DNA of 15,117 nucleotides from Bacteroides sp. UBA7333 (GCA_002471195.1 DKPN01000041.1:1842-16958); one strand, 5' to 3'. Positions 6,614 to 15,100 are shown, counted from the first letter of the stretch. Numbers and translations: made by a program. The notes: a model not told the origin generated them from the sequence alone.

Positions 6614-7489
6614 ATGGCAGATTTAGACGACTTAAGAGAAGGTAAACTTTTTGGAGTAGGGATCCCAGTTGCTCAACAAGCATTTCATGTTAAAGGTGCT
6701 GACCATCTTTCATGGGGGATGAAAGATAGATTGTCTCGCATCTTCAATCCTAAAAGTGGGAGATCTGTAATGTTAGCTTTCGATCATGGTTTCATTATGG
6801 GACCGACTTCAGGATTAGAACGTATCGATTTAAACATTCAACCCTTAATGGAGTATGCTGACTGTTTAATGTGCACACGTGGTATTTTACAAACCAGTGT
6901 ACCTCCTACCGTAAACAAACCTATTTGTTTGCGCTCCGATGCTGGTACATCTATTTTAACAGAACTCAACGACAATGTTATTATTGATATACAAGAAGCG
7001 GTTCGTATGAATGTTTCTGCAATGGCTGTAATGTTGGCAATTGGGGATGAAAAGTATGAAGCTAAAACTATAGCAAACTTGTATAATGCTGTAGATCAAG
7101 GTAGCAAATATGGTATCCCTGTCATGGGGGTTACTGCTGTAGGTAAACAGATGGCTCGTGACGCACGTTATTTTGGACTTGCATCGCGCATTTGCGCTGA
7201 AAACGGTGCTAATATCGTAAAAACATATTACTGTGATGGTTTCGAGAATGTTGTTTCGGCTTGCCCAGTTCCAGTTGTCATTGCTGGTGGAAAAAAACTT
7301 CCAGAGCTTGAAGCTTTAGAACTTTGCTACAAAGCTATTAATGAAGGTGCAGCGGGTGTTGATATGGGACGTAATGTTTTCCAAAGTGAAGATCCTGCTG
7401 CTATGATTCAAGCTGTACATGCTGTTGTACACGAATCAATCACACCACAGCAAGGATACGAAATGTTCTTAGACTTAAAGAAAAAATAA
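6614..7489 (+). CDS. LsrF-type class I aldolase / 3-hydroxy-5-phosphonooxypentane-2,4-dione thiolase family
   Basis: 291 residues, the same length as E. coli LsrF and colinear with it from MADLDDL onward: LSRIFNPKSG (40-49), SVMLAFDHGF (51-60), ADCLMCTRGIL (82-92), GANIVKTYY (198-206), VVIAGGKKLPE (221-231) and GAAGVDMGRNVFQ (245-257). The catalytic pair is kept, H58 and Schiff-base lysine K203. LsrF transfers an acetyl group from the phosphorylated autoinducer-2 breakdown product to CoA; relatives in the DeoC/LacD superfamily are aldolases, including ADH synthase of archaeal aromatic synthesis. Segments 61-64 and 105-155 differ more from E. coli LsrF, so the substrate may differ. Directly after dhaL in one operon it would act on the phosphorylated product of DhaKL. 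No other lsr gene is present, so the symbol lsrF is withheld. Confidence 0.85.
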   Translation: MADLDDLREGKLFGVGIPVAQQAFHVKGADHLSWGMKDRLSRIFNPKSGRSVMLAFDHGFIMGPTSGLERIDLNIQPLMEYADCLMCTRGILQTSVPPTVNKPICLRSDAGTSILTELNDNVIIDIQEAVRMNVSAMAVMLAIGDEKYEAKTIANLYNAVDQGSKYGIPVMGVTAVGKQMARDARYFGLASRICAENGANIVKTYYCDGFENVVSACPVPVVIAGGKKLPELEALELCYKAINEGAAGVDMGRNVFQSEDPAAMIQAVHAVVHESITPQQGYEMFLDLKKK

Positions 7490-7508
7490 TAATCTAAGCT
7501 ACTAAATT

Positions 7509-8426
7509 TTGAAAAGAATTATATTGCTTATTCTTACAGTATTTAGTATTGGTTTCCACTCTGCTGCCAAAAATAAAATTTTGGTAGCAGGATCGGGAAA
7601 CACTAACATACTGCTTATTGACAAAGAAACTGGAAATATTGATTGGTCGCATCCCTTAGAAAAAGGTGAAGAATGCAACTCAGTTGCGTTAACTCCTGAT
7701 GGTAATGTTATATATTCATATAGTAAAGGTGCTAAAATCGTTAATTTCAATCACGATGTCATTTGGAATTTTAATGTTTCAGATAAACAAGAACTTCAAT
7801 CTGTTTCGGTTTTAAAGAGAGGTGGTTTTTTATTAGGAATATGTGGCACACCTTCTCAATTATTAGAAGTCGATTCAAAAGGAAAGGTAACTAACAAAAT
7901 AGAGTTCGATCTTAATATTGAGCACCCTCATGCTCAATTTAGACAAATTCGTCAATCTAAAAATAATAACTATTTAGTACCGGTGATGAGCAGCAAGAAG
8001 TTAATCGAACTCAATGCACAAGGTCAAACTATTTCTGAATTTAACTTACCGGGAGGACCCTTTTCATCTTTCGAACTTAAAAATGGCAACTTGTTTATAC
8101 CTTGTGGTGATGCTCACTGCCTTGTTGAAGTAGATCGCATAACGGGGGAAGAAGTCAAACGAATCAGTTCGGATGATTTGGCTAAAGTATCTCTTTATTT
8201 TGTAGCTGAGATTTCGCAACTTAAAAATGGAAATTTGATGGTGTCAAATTGGACGGGACATTCGAAGGAAGCAACGAACAATGCACCACAATTATTTGAA
8301 ATAGATGCGAAAAATAACATTGTTTGGTCACTATCTAATCAATCAAAAGTCGGTATGATATCTGCTTTTTATTGTTTAAATCAAAAAGAAACTTCGCAAC
8401 TGAAACGTGCTTATAATTTTAAATAA
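7509..8426 (+). CDS. Exported beta-propeller protein (PQQ/NHL-like repeats)
   Basis: 305 residues starting at TTG 7509. This start is chosen because the residues it opens, MKRIILLILTVFSIGFHSAAK, form a typical signal peptide and no in-frame ATG gives one. The mature part is built of ~40-residue beta-blade repeats such as ILLIDKETGNIDWSH, NSVALTPDGNVIYSY, FSSFELKNGNLFIPCGDA, ISQLKNGNLMVSNW and LFEIDAKNNIVWSL, giving about six or seven blades. There is no CXXCH and no clear catalytic motif. Such propellers act as scaffolds, or bind ligands or cofactors, in the periplasm. It lies between the cytoplasmic aldolase gene (19 bp) and the large haem protein gene (9 bp), and most likely works with the latter. 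The function is not recognised beyond the fold. Confidence 0.7.
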   Translation: MKRIILLILTVFSIGFHSAAKNKILVAGSGNTNILLIDKETGNIDWSHPLEKGEECNSVALTPDGNVIYSYSKGAKIVNFNHDVIWNFNVSDKQELQSVSVLKRGGFLLGICGTPSQLLEVDSKGKVTNKIEFDLNIEHPHAQFRQIRQSKNNNYLVPVMSSKKLIELNAQGQTISEFNLPGGPFSSFELKNGNLFIPCGDAHCLVEVDRITGEEVKRISSDDLAKVSLYFVAEISQLKNGNLMVSNWTGHSKEATNNAPQLFEIDAKNNIVWSLSNQSKVGMISAFYCLNQKETSQLKRAYNFK

Positions 8427-8435
8427 TAACACATT

Positions 8436-11400
8436 ATGAAAAAAAATATTTTATTTATATCGGTCTGTTTGGCTTTTGCATCTTTCCATGTAAGTGCTCA
8501 AAAAAAGGCCCGTGTAGGTCAATGTAAAGCACCTGCTACTTTCGCCGAAATGGTAGTCGACTTTAAACAGCAAAATAGCAAGCTCGATAGCATTGAAGAA
8601 TCTATATATAAGCAGCAAATTAATGAGATCGCTAAAGCCTATCCGGCTGAAAGCGCATATTTGTCTCGACAATCCAATAATTTTTATGCTAATATACTTA
8701 CTAAGTCTGATTTCGAGACCGAGCGTATAGCGGTTGAAAAACTGATTAAGCAACTTAACAATAGCGATTATTATATGAAGTCTGTAGCGCAGGTTGCTGC
8801 TAATTCTTCATTTACTCCTACACAGAAAAGTGCCGCATTACTTACTATCGCTCAACAAGTCGTTGCTGTATTAGAATTGCAAACACAATTAGAATGGTTA
8901 AATGTTTTAAGTGTTGAAAATGCTTTCTACGATATGTCCAAACAAAAGGGTTTTGACGTAGAAACTAATCGTATCAAGTTAAACGAATTGAAAGCTATTG
9001 CAGCAAAAGGTTTTTCAGGAATCTATACTGGCGATAGCGAGGCACGTGATAATGCATTAAAGGCTTTAGAACTGAAGCGTCAAGTACTTTTAGCTAATCC
9101 CGTGCTCGATGTTGATAAACTTTTAACGGGTCGTTACCAAATCGGAACAAATGCTCGTAGAGTAGGTGCACCAGCTTTAGGTACACAAGACAACAACTGG
9201 TCGGGTCAGACTTCGGCTGCACAAAATCGATTCAATGCAGAAATTATTGAGCTTAGCAATTTGCGAGGTGAAAAATTGCAACAACGTGTAATTTATAAAC
9301 CTGAAACCAAAACATCTTTACCCGATTTACAACTTCATTGGAATGCAAATAAGTTTCTTTTCTCAATGGTAGAGAAAGATGATCATCACTGGCAGGTATA
9401 CGAAATAGGCACAGATGGAAACAACCTAAAGCAGTTGACAAATCAAATGGGAGAAGATCTTGACTTCTCAGATGCATGTTATTTGCCGAATGGCAAAATT
9501 ATGGCTGTTTCTAACATTGGTGTACATGGTGTACCATGTGTGAGTGGAAGTGATCAAGTGGGCAATTTATGTTTAATTGATCCTGATAAAAATGAACTTC
9601 GCCGATTGACGTTCGATCAAGATAATAACTGGGGACCGGTAGTAATGCATAATGGACGTGTGATGTTTGTTCGTTGGGAATACACCGACTTAACTCACTA
9701 TTTCTCACGCATAGTAATGCATATGAATCCTGATGGAACAGAACAACGATCGCTTTATGGAAGTGGATCAGTATTTCCTACCTCTATTTATGATGTGCAA
9801 CCTTTGCCTGATCATTCAACGCGTTTCGTTGGCATAATATCAGGTCATCATGGTGTAGCTCGTTCGGGACGTTTAATTATTTTCGATCCTGCTATTAGTC
9901 GTAAAGAAGAAAAAGGTATGGTACAAGAGATGCCTTTTAGTAAACGTCCTATCGTTCCAATTGTAAAAGATGAAATGGTGAATGGTGTGTGGCCGCAGTT
10001 CTTAAAACCTCAACCACTCAACAATGATTATTTTATTACAACAGCTAAGCTTACTCCCGATGGACTTTGGGGATTGTATTTAGTCGATACTTTTGACAAT
10101 CTAACCCTAATTGCTGAGTATGAAAATGAAGGCTTGATTTATGGTATTCCAATGGTAAAACGTAATATGCCATCTGTAATACCAGATAAAGTAAAAGAAG
10201 ATACAAAAGAAGCGACTGTGTTTATACAAGATATTTATGAGGGTGAAGGCCTTCAAGGTGTACCACGCGGCGAAGTAAAAGAACTTCGTGTATTTGCGTA
10301 CGAATACGCCTATCTTAAAACGCAATCTGACCATAACGCACAAGGTATTCAAAGTGGTTGGGATTTGAAACGTCTATTGGGTACGGTTCCTGTCGAAAAA
10401 GATGGTTCTGTAATGTTTAAAATTCCTGCTAATACGCCCATCTCATTGCAGCCGATTGACGAAGATGGCGCTGCTATCCAATGGATGCGTAGTTGGCTGA
10501 CTGGAATGCCTGGCGAAACAGTATCATGTGTGGGTTGTCACGAAGATCAAAACTCTATCCCTGTGCCCAAACGTTCGATGGCATCTTTGAAAAAACCACA
10601 AGAATTGAAAGCTCCTAAAGGGGGTGTTCATTCTATAAATTTCGATATGGATGTGCAGCCTATTTTAGATCGCAATTGCGTCTCTTGTCATAACGATAAC
10701 TCTCCTATTAATTTTGTTGGAGGAAAAAAAGATGAAAGAGGTTATGGCACTAGCTATTTAGCATTTCATCCTTATGTTCATCGTCAAGGTCCTGAGGCAG
10801 GCATGAAAGTTCTTTATCCTTATGAATATCATCCATCAACTAGTCGCATTGTTCAGATTTTGAAAAAAGGTCACTATGATGTTAAGCTAACTGATGAAGA
10901 GTGGCAAAAATTATTCAATTGGATTGATTTCAATGCCCCTGATAAAGGCTACTTTAATCATAATACACAAGTTGGCGATCATGAATTTGATCAGTATGCT
11001 CGCCGCATTCGTTTGAATGATAAATTTGCTAATGGTAGTGGTGCTCGCTGGAGAGAAGAGTTGTCAGATTATGCAAACTTCTTGAAAGAACAAGGCGCAC
11101 CCGAGCCGGTTAAACCTAACTATAAAGAGCCAAATTTTAAAAGTGTTAAAGCAAAAGGTTTCCCATTTGATTCGCAAGATCAACTAGAGAAAAAAGTTGT
11201 TAATCTCGCTCCCGGTATGGATGTTACATTGGTTAGAATTCCGGCAGGTAAATATGTGATGGGTAAGAATATGAAAAATTCTGATGTTTCTCCTGCAATG
11301 GTAGTGGAGATTAAAAAACCTTTCTGGATGTCTGAAAAGGAAATTACAAATGCACAGTTTAATGTATTCTTTCCCGAGCATGATAGTCGTTATGTAGATC

Positions 11401-12017
11401 AACAATGGAAAGATCACGTAAATGAAGGCTATCCGGCTAATCTGCCAGGACAACCGGTAACGCGAATTAGCCATAATGATGCAGCAGCTTTTTGTGATGC
11501 ACTTGCTAAAACCACAGGTATGTCAGTAATGCTTCCCACAGAGGAACAATGGGAGTGGGCATGTCGTGCAGGAACTGATAGCGATTTCTGGTATGGTGAT
11601 TTAAATACTGATTTTGGCAAGTTTGAGAATATGTCGGATAGCCAGATGAATAAGATGGCAGTGACAGGTGTCAATCCACAGCCGATTAAAAGCGATCATC
11701 CTTGGTATAAATATTATACACATCATCCTAAACAAGAACATGTTGATGATGGAAATATGATTATGACCAATCCTGGATCTTATCAAGCAAATCCATTTGG
11801 ATTGTATGATATGCACGGAAATGTGGCTGAATGGACACGCTCAGATTATGTTCCTTACAACATGAAGAAGAAGAAAACAGCTTCTTCAGATCGCAAAGTA
11901 GTGCGTGGTGGTTCATGGATTGATCATCCCAAGTATGCAACTTCTTACGTGCGACAAGCTTATTTACCCTATCAAAAGGTATATAATGTTGGCTTTAGAA
12001 TTATTATAGAAGACTAA
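8436..12017 (+). CDS. Large exported diheme protein: propeller, HzsA-like region and FGE-like domain
   Basis: 1193 residues with signal peptide MKKNILFISVCLAFASFHVSAQ. Residues about 30-270 are a helical region I do not recognise. About 285-570 is a TolB-like propeller (WQVYEIGTDGNNLKQLT, ELRRLTFDQDNNWGPV). About 590-760 resembles the middle region of hydrazine synthase alpha (HzsA) and related planctomycete proteins: VFIQDIYEGEGLQGVPRG, GTVPVEKDGSVMFKIPANTP, then haem sites CVGCH (698-702) and CVSCH (748-752). About 925-1193 is an FGE/sulfatase-modifying-factor fold: VRIPAGKYVMG, LPTEEQWEWACRAG, GLYDMHGNVAEW, KVVRGGSW (from 1154) and VGFRI. Both cysteines of the FGE active site are missing after GGSW, so formylglycine formation is unlikely. 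Hydrazine synthesis is not implied. It is the last operon gene, 9 bp after the propeller gene, and a periplasmic redox role is likely. Confidence 0.8.
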   Translation: MKKNILFISVCLAFASFHVSAQKKARVGQCKAPATFAEMVVDFKQQNSKLDSIEESIYKQQINEIAKAYPAESAYLSRQSNNFYANILTKSDFETERIAVEKLIKQLNNSDYYMKSVAQVAANSSFTPTQKSAALLTIAQQVVAVLELQTQLEWLNVLSVENAFYDMSKQKGFDVETNRIKLNELKAIAAKGFSGIYTGDSEARDNALKALELKRQVLLANPVLDVDKLLTGRYQIGTNARRVGAPALGTQDNNWSGQTSAAQNRFNAEIIELSNLRGEKLQQRVIYKPETKTSLPDLQLHWNANKFLFSMVEKDDHHWQVYEIGTDGNNLKQLTNQMGEDLDFSDACYLPNGKIMAVSNIGVHGVPCVSGSDQVGNLCLIDPDKNELRRLTFDQDNNWGPVVMHNGRVMFVRWEYTDLTHYFSRIVMHMNPDGTEQRSLYGSGSVFPTSIYDVQPLPDHSTRFVGIISGHHGVARSGRLIIFDPAISRKEEKGMVQEMPFSKRPIVPIVKDEMVNGVWPQFLKPQPLNNDYFITTAKLTPDGLWGLYLVDTFDNLTLIAEYENEGLIYGIPMVKRNMPSVIPDKVKEDTKEATVFIQDIYEGEGLQGVPRGEVKELRVFAYEYAYLKTQSDHNAQGIQSGWDLKRLLGTVPVEKDGSVMFKIPANTPISLQPIDEDGAAIQWMRSWLTGMPGETVSCVGCHEDQNSIPVPKRSMASLKKPQELKAPKGGVHSINFDMDVQPILDRNCVSCHNDNSPINFVGGKKDERGYGTSYLAFHPYVHRQGPEAGMKVLYPYEYHPSTSRIVQILKKGHYDVKLTDEEWQKLFNWIDFNAPDKGYFNHNTQVGDHEFDQYARRIRLNDKFANGSGARWREELSDYANFLKEQGAPEPVKPNYKEPNFKSVKAKGFPFDSQDQLEKKVVNLAPGMDVTLVRIPAGKYVMGKNMKNSDVSPAMVVEIKKPFWMSEKEITNAQFNVFFPEHDSRYVDQQWKDHVNEGYPANLPGQPVTRISHNDAAAFCDALAKTTGMSVMLPTEEQWEWACRAGTDSDFWYGDLNTDFGKFENMSDSQMNKMAVTGVNPQPIKSDHPWYKYYTHHPKQEHVDDGNMIMTNPGSYQANPFGLYDMHGNVAEWTRSDYVPYNMKKKKTASSDRKVVRGGSWIDHPKYATSYVRQAYLPYQKVYNVGFRIIIED

Positions 12018-12024
12018 ATCTATT

Positions 12025-12066
12025 ATCCTCTTTGCTTTATATAAAGCAAAGAGGATATCTTTTTTC
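12025..12066 (+). terminator. Perfect palindromic terminator closing the operon
   Basis: ATCCTCTTTGCTTTAT at 12026-12041 is followed at once by its exact reverse complement at 12042-12057, extended by one more T-A pair to 12025-12058, then TCTTTTTT. It begins 7 bp after the stop codon of the 1193-residue gene and ends 11 bp before ccsBA. In RNA the innermost bases would open into a small loop. It should end most transcripts, so ccsBA is either reached by read-through or has its own promoter inside the end of the preceding gene. Confidence 0.88.
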
Positions 12067-12077
12067 AACCCACTTAT

Positions 12078-14462
12078 ATGAAATTCCGACCTATCATATC
12101 TTTTTTCTGTTCGCTAAAAGCAACACTAATTCTGTTGTCTTTATATGCTTTTTTATTGGCCTTTGCTACTTTTGTTGAAAAATACTTTGAGGCAGCTATA
12201 GCACGCCAATATATCTATCATAGTGTAGCATTTATTTTTTTTCAAATGTTATTGATCATAAACTGTGTGGGTGTGGCCTATCAACGAAAATGGTGGTCGC
12301 GCAAGTTGTGGGGATCAATTATTCTACATTTTTCTTTTATAGTGATTTTTATCGGGGCTTTTTTAACGCACTGTTTAGGTTATGAAGGTGTACTTCATAT
12401 TCGAGAGGGACAACAGAGTAATACTTTAAGAACTACATCGGGCTCCGAAACATTGCCTTTTAATGTTCGTCTGATCCATTTTAATGTAAGCAGATATCCG
12501 GGTTCTCATAGTCCATCGGGTTACCAAAGCGAACTTGTTATTGCTCCATCTGATAAACCTTCTTATCAAACAACTGTGAGTGTAAATAAAACACATCAAA
12601 TAGGATCGTATCGGTTATTTCAAGCTTCATTTGATAAGGATGAAATGGGAACCATACTATCTGTAAATTATGACCCATGGGGTATGCAAATCACATATAT
12701 CGGATACGCACTTTTGCTTCTTGGTATTTTAGGCATTATGATTCAGAAAAAATCATATGTGCGTTCATTAGTTCATGCTTTAAGTAAATCAGGCAAAATC
12801 TCATTAATATTATTGTCGTTTATTTTTTCAAGCAGTCTTATGGCACAAGACGATGCGGCGTTTACAATTTCTAAAAACCATGCATCATCGTGGAGCGATT
12901 TACTAGTACAAGCTCCTTCGGGACGTATTGAGCCGATGAATACATACGCCACCAAATTTTTGCGAAAAGTTTATCGCAAGAGTCATTATAATGGCCTTAG
13001 CGCAGAGCAGGTGATGGTAGGGTTTTTACTTTATCCTGGACACTGGAATACCGTTCCCATTATCCGTCAAGATAATAAGGAATTGGGGCAATTAATAAAT
13101 AATGACTCAAAATATATTACATTTCTCGATGTTTTCAATGAGAATGGTGATTATAAAATAGCTTCACAAGTAGAGCATGCATATGAACTCCAAGCTGGTC
13201 AACGAACTTCTTTCGATAAAGATATATTGAAATTAAATGAGCGAATAAACTTATTGTATGGATTACAAAATGGAGCACTTCCTGCTATTTTTCCTTTGCA
13301 CGATAGCCCAACACATCAGTGGTACTCGTTTAGTGAAGATAATGATAAGTTTTCAGGCAAAGATTCAATGTTTGTATCTAATATCATTCAGTGGTATGCC
13401 GAAAGTGCAAACGAGGCTTTAAATAGCAATAACTGGAGTGAACCCGAAGAGATAGTGGATATGATAAAAATATATCAACATAAGCGTGCTAATGTTGATT
13501 TACCATCCATTCGTAAGCTTAAAATAGAATTGCTATACAATCGTATAGATCCTTTCTTTATAACTCTTTTTGGTTATTTGGCCATTGGTCTTTTATTGTT
13601 TATATTCACATTACTTACTACCTTATATAGTAAGATGTGGAGTAAAACGGCGAGTGCCATTCTTGTGATTTTATTATTTGGTTTTTTTATTTTGCATACG
13701 GCCGGTATTGCTTCTCGCTGGTATGTATCTGGACAAGGACCTTGGTCAAACACTTATGAAACGATGATTTATATTTCATGGATGATTGCTCTTTGTGCAA
13801 TATTTCTTTACAAATATTCTCGTCTAACGACTTCATTGGCTACTTTCTTGGCAGCTGTTATTCTTTTTGCTGCTACCCTTAATGGTATGGATCCAGAAAT
13901 CACTCCGCTTGTGCCCGTACTTCAATCCTATTGGTTATTAATACATGTGGCTATCATCACTGCTAGTTATAGTTTCTTTGGTATTAGTTCTATGCTTGGC
14001 ACATTATCGTTAGCATTTCAATGTTGTAAAAAAGATGGCAAATATAAGGCTCTTCATAGTAGTGTAAAAGAGTTGCGCATCATAAATGAATTGTCTTTAT
14101 ATATTGGTGTTTTCTTGTTAACAATTGGTATCTTTATTGGTGCAATATGGGCCAATGAATCATGGGGACGCTATTGGGGATGGGACCCTAAAGAGACATG
14201 GGCATTGATTACCATGTTAGTTTATGTCATTATTTTGCATGTACGTTTTACGACCAAAAATTATTCAGATTATCTATTCAGTGTATTGTCTATCTTTGGG
14301 TTTGCTTCAGTTCTTATGACCTATTTTGGTGTAAATTATTTTCTGAGTGGATTGCATTCATACGGTACAAGTGAGTTACCTACTGCTATCTATGGAATTA
14401 TAGCCTATTATATATTTCTTGTCTTGTTTTCTATTTATGTTTACAAAAAACTATATAGATAA
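12078..14462 (+). CDS. ccsBA: CcsBA: fused ResB-CcsA haem lyase, cytochrome c maturation System II
   Basis: 794 residues. It attaches haem to CXXCH cysteines of exported c-type cytochromes and carries haem across the inner membrane. The N-terminal ResB/CcsB part has membrane segments near residues 10-32, 47-67, 79-98, 205-225 and 240-255, with H84 in a membrane segment. A soluble region of ~240 residues (about 256-495) follows, then the CcsA part with about eight membrane segments. The haem-handling motif WGWDPKETW lies at 700-708, flanked by H623 (WLLIHVAI), H721 (ILHVRF) and H760 (SGLHSYG), as expected for the conserved histidines of CcsA. The GPWSNTYETM phrase is also a family mark. The fusion order is that of CcsBA of epsilonproteobacteria and Bacteroidota. 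It lies just after the operon encoding two CXXCH proteins, which are natural clients. CcsX/ResA-type thiol reductase genes are not seen here. Confidence 0.93.
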   Translation: MKFRPIISFFCSLKATLILLSLYAFLLAFATFVEKYFEAAIARQYIYHSVAFIFFQMLLIINCVGVAYQRKWWSRKLWGSIILHFSFIVIFIGAFLTHCLGYEGVLHIREGQQSNTLRTTSGSETLPFNVRLIHFNVSRYPGSHSPSGYQSELVIAPSDKPSYQTTVSVNKTHQIGSYRLFQASFDKDEMGTILSVNYDPWGMQITYIGYALLLLGILGIMIQKKSYVRSLVHALSKSGKISLILLSFIFSSSLMAQDDAAFTISKNHASSWSDLLVQAPSGRIEPMNTYATKFLRKVYRKSHYNGLSAEQVMVGFLLYPGHWNTVPIIRQDNKELGQLINNDSKYITFLDVFNENGDYKIASQVEHAYELQAGQRTSFDKDILKLNERINLLYGLQNGALPAIFPLHDSPTHQWYSFSEDNDKFSGKDSMFVSNIIQWYAESANEALNSNNWSEPEEIVDMIKIYQHKRANVDLPSIRKLKIELLYNRIDPFFITLFGYLAIGLLLFIFTLLTTLYSKMWSKTASAILVILLFGFFILHTAGIASRWYVSGQGPWSNTYETMIYISWMIALCAIFLYKYSRLTTSLATFLAAVILFAATLNGMDPEITPLVPVLQSYWLLIHVAIITASYSFFGISSMLGTLSLAFQCCKKDGKYKALHSSVKELRIINELSLYIGVFLLTIGIFIGAIWANESWGRYWGWDPKETWALITMLVYVIILHVRFTTKNYSDYLFSVLSIFGFASVLMTYFGVNYFLSGLHSYGTSELPTAIYGIIAYYIFLVLFSIYVYKKLYR

Positions 14463-14500
14463 TTGAATCAAATCTAACGTATCACTTAATTAAAAAAATA

Positions 14501-14546
14501 GGCTATCGACCATGGATTACTCCAATAGGTTTGATAGTCTTTTTTT
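14501..14546 (+). terminator. Rho-independent terminator after ccsBA
   Basis: GGCTATCGACC (14501-14511) pairs with GGTTTGATAGTC (14528-14539) through 11 pairs that include two G-U pairs, with one bulged T and a 16-nt loop. A run of seven T (14540-14546) follows. It begins 38 bp after the ccsBA stop codon, as expected for the 3' end of that transcript. Confidence 0.8.
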
Positions 14547-14693
14547 ATGATTGCTGTCCGATAAAACTTCGCCTATACATAAATTCGGCTAATCAAAAAT
14601 CACTAAATCCAATAAGTTCACCTGCAATACAATATTAATTGAAATACTGGTAGAGCAACCGTTATCAGTTAAAGTGATACTTTAGAACCTATT

Positions 14694-14789
14694 TAGTGAC
14701 TCCGCATAGTCAGCGCGGTAATTAAGGGGAGTTACCAGGTTGACTAAGGAGAGTCACCACCACAAGTCAAGCGCTTTATTAGGTCACTA
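14694..14789. repeat. Nested inverted repeats with two alternative pairings
   Basis: Three complementary pairs are nested: GTGACTC (14696-14702) with GAGTCAC (14751-14757); TAGTCA (14707-14712) with TGACTA (14741-14746); and GGTAA (14717-14721) with TTACC (14732-14736) around a 10-nt loop. The segments between them are 4 nt on each side. The left arm can instead pair as TAGTGAC (14694-14700) with GTCACTA (14783-14789), and the two pairings exclude each other. The stem region is visibly richer in G and C than its surroundings. It could be a structured leader or small RNA, or the end of a mobile element; neither is proven. No T run follows, so it is not a simple terminator. Confidence 0.5.
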
Positions 14790-14931
14790 TTATTTATTGA
14801 TATTTCAATTTCGAAATAGAACAACGGTTCAACCACTCTGAATGAGACTGGGAAGCGAGCCTTAAAGCAATCTCACAAATACCGATTGATCCATCTTTAT
14901 TTGAAAAAGAGGCTTGAAATATAAAGAAGAA

Positions 14932-14974
14932 CTCGACTACCGTATAATAGTAGTCGAGCTAGATCTTTGAGATC
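14932..14974. repeat. Two adjacent hairpins
   Basis: CTCGACTAC (14932-14940) and GTAGTCGAG (14950-14958) form a perfect 9-bp stem with a 9-nt loop. A second short stem follows 3 bp later, GATCT (14962-14966) with AGATC (14970-14974) around 3 nt. No T run follows on the + strand. Possible roles are a protein-binding site or part of an untranslated leader for a gene beyond the window. Confidence 0.45.
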
Positions 14975-15100
14975 ATAAATGAGTTTAATCGGACTACATT
15001 ATAATTTTTTTATTACTATTCGTTAGTTCTTATCTTTTTAGTTCTATGATTTTATTATATAACTAAGGTAGGTTGTGTCGACTCTTTTTTTCAACACGTG

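Noticed and set aside
6614..7489. A complete autoinducer-2 (lsr) operon.
   Set aside because: There is no LsrK, LsrG, LsrR or LsrACDB transporter gene; only the LsrF-type protein is clear, so the AI-2 link is kept as a hypothesis.
8451..11816. Several open frames of 60-100 codons on the minus strand opposite the 1193-residue gene.
   Set aside because: Their translations have no coherent domain, they overlap a strongly supported gene, and they are explained by its codon pattern.
8436..12017. Hydrazine synthase activity or formylglycine-generating activity for the 1193-residue protein.
   Set aside because: Only part of the HzsA architecture is present, with no HzsB/C genes, and the FGE active-site cysteines are missing.
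14547..14930. Decayed insertion sequence: TGTCCGATAAAACTT near 14557 looks like a possible element end, and short open pieces lie at 14800-14920.
   Set aside because: No transposase motif, no matching opposite terminal repeat in the window and stops in all frames; the resemblance is only an impression.
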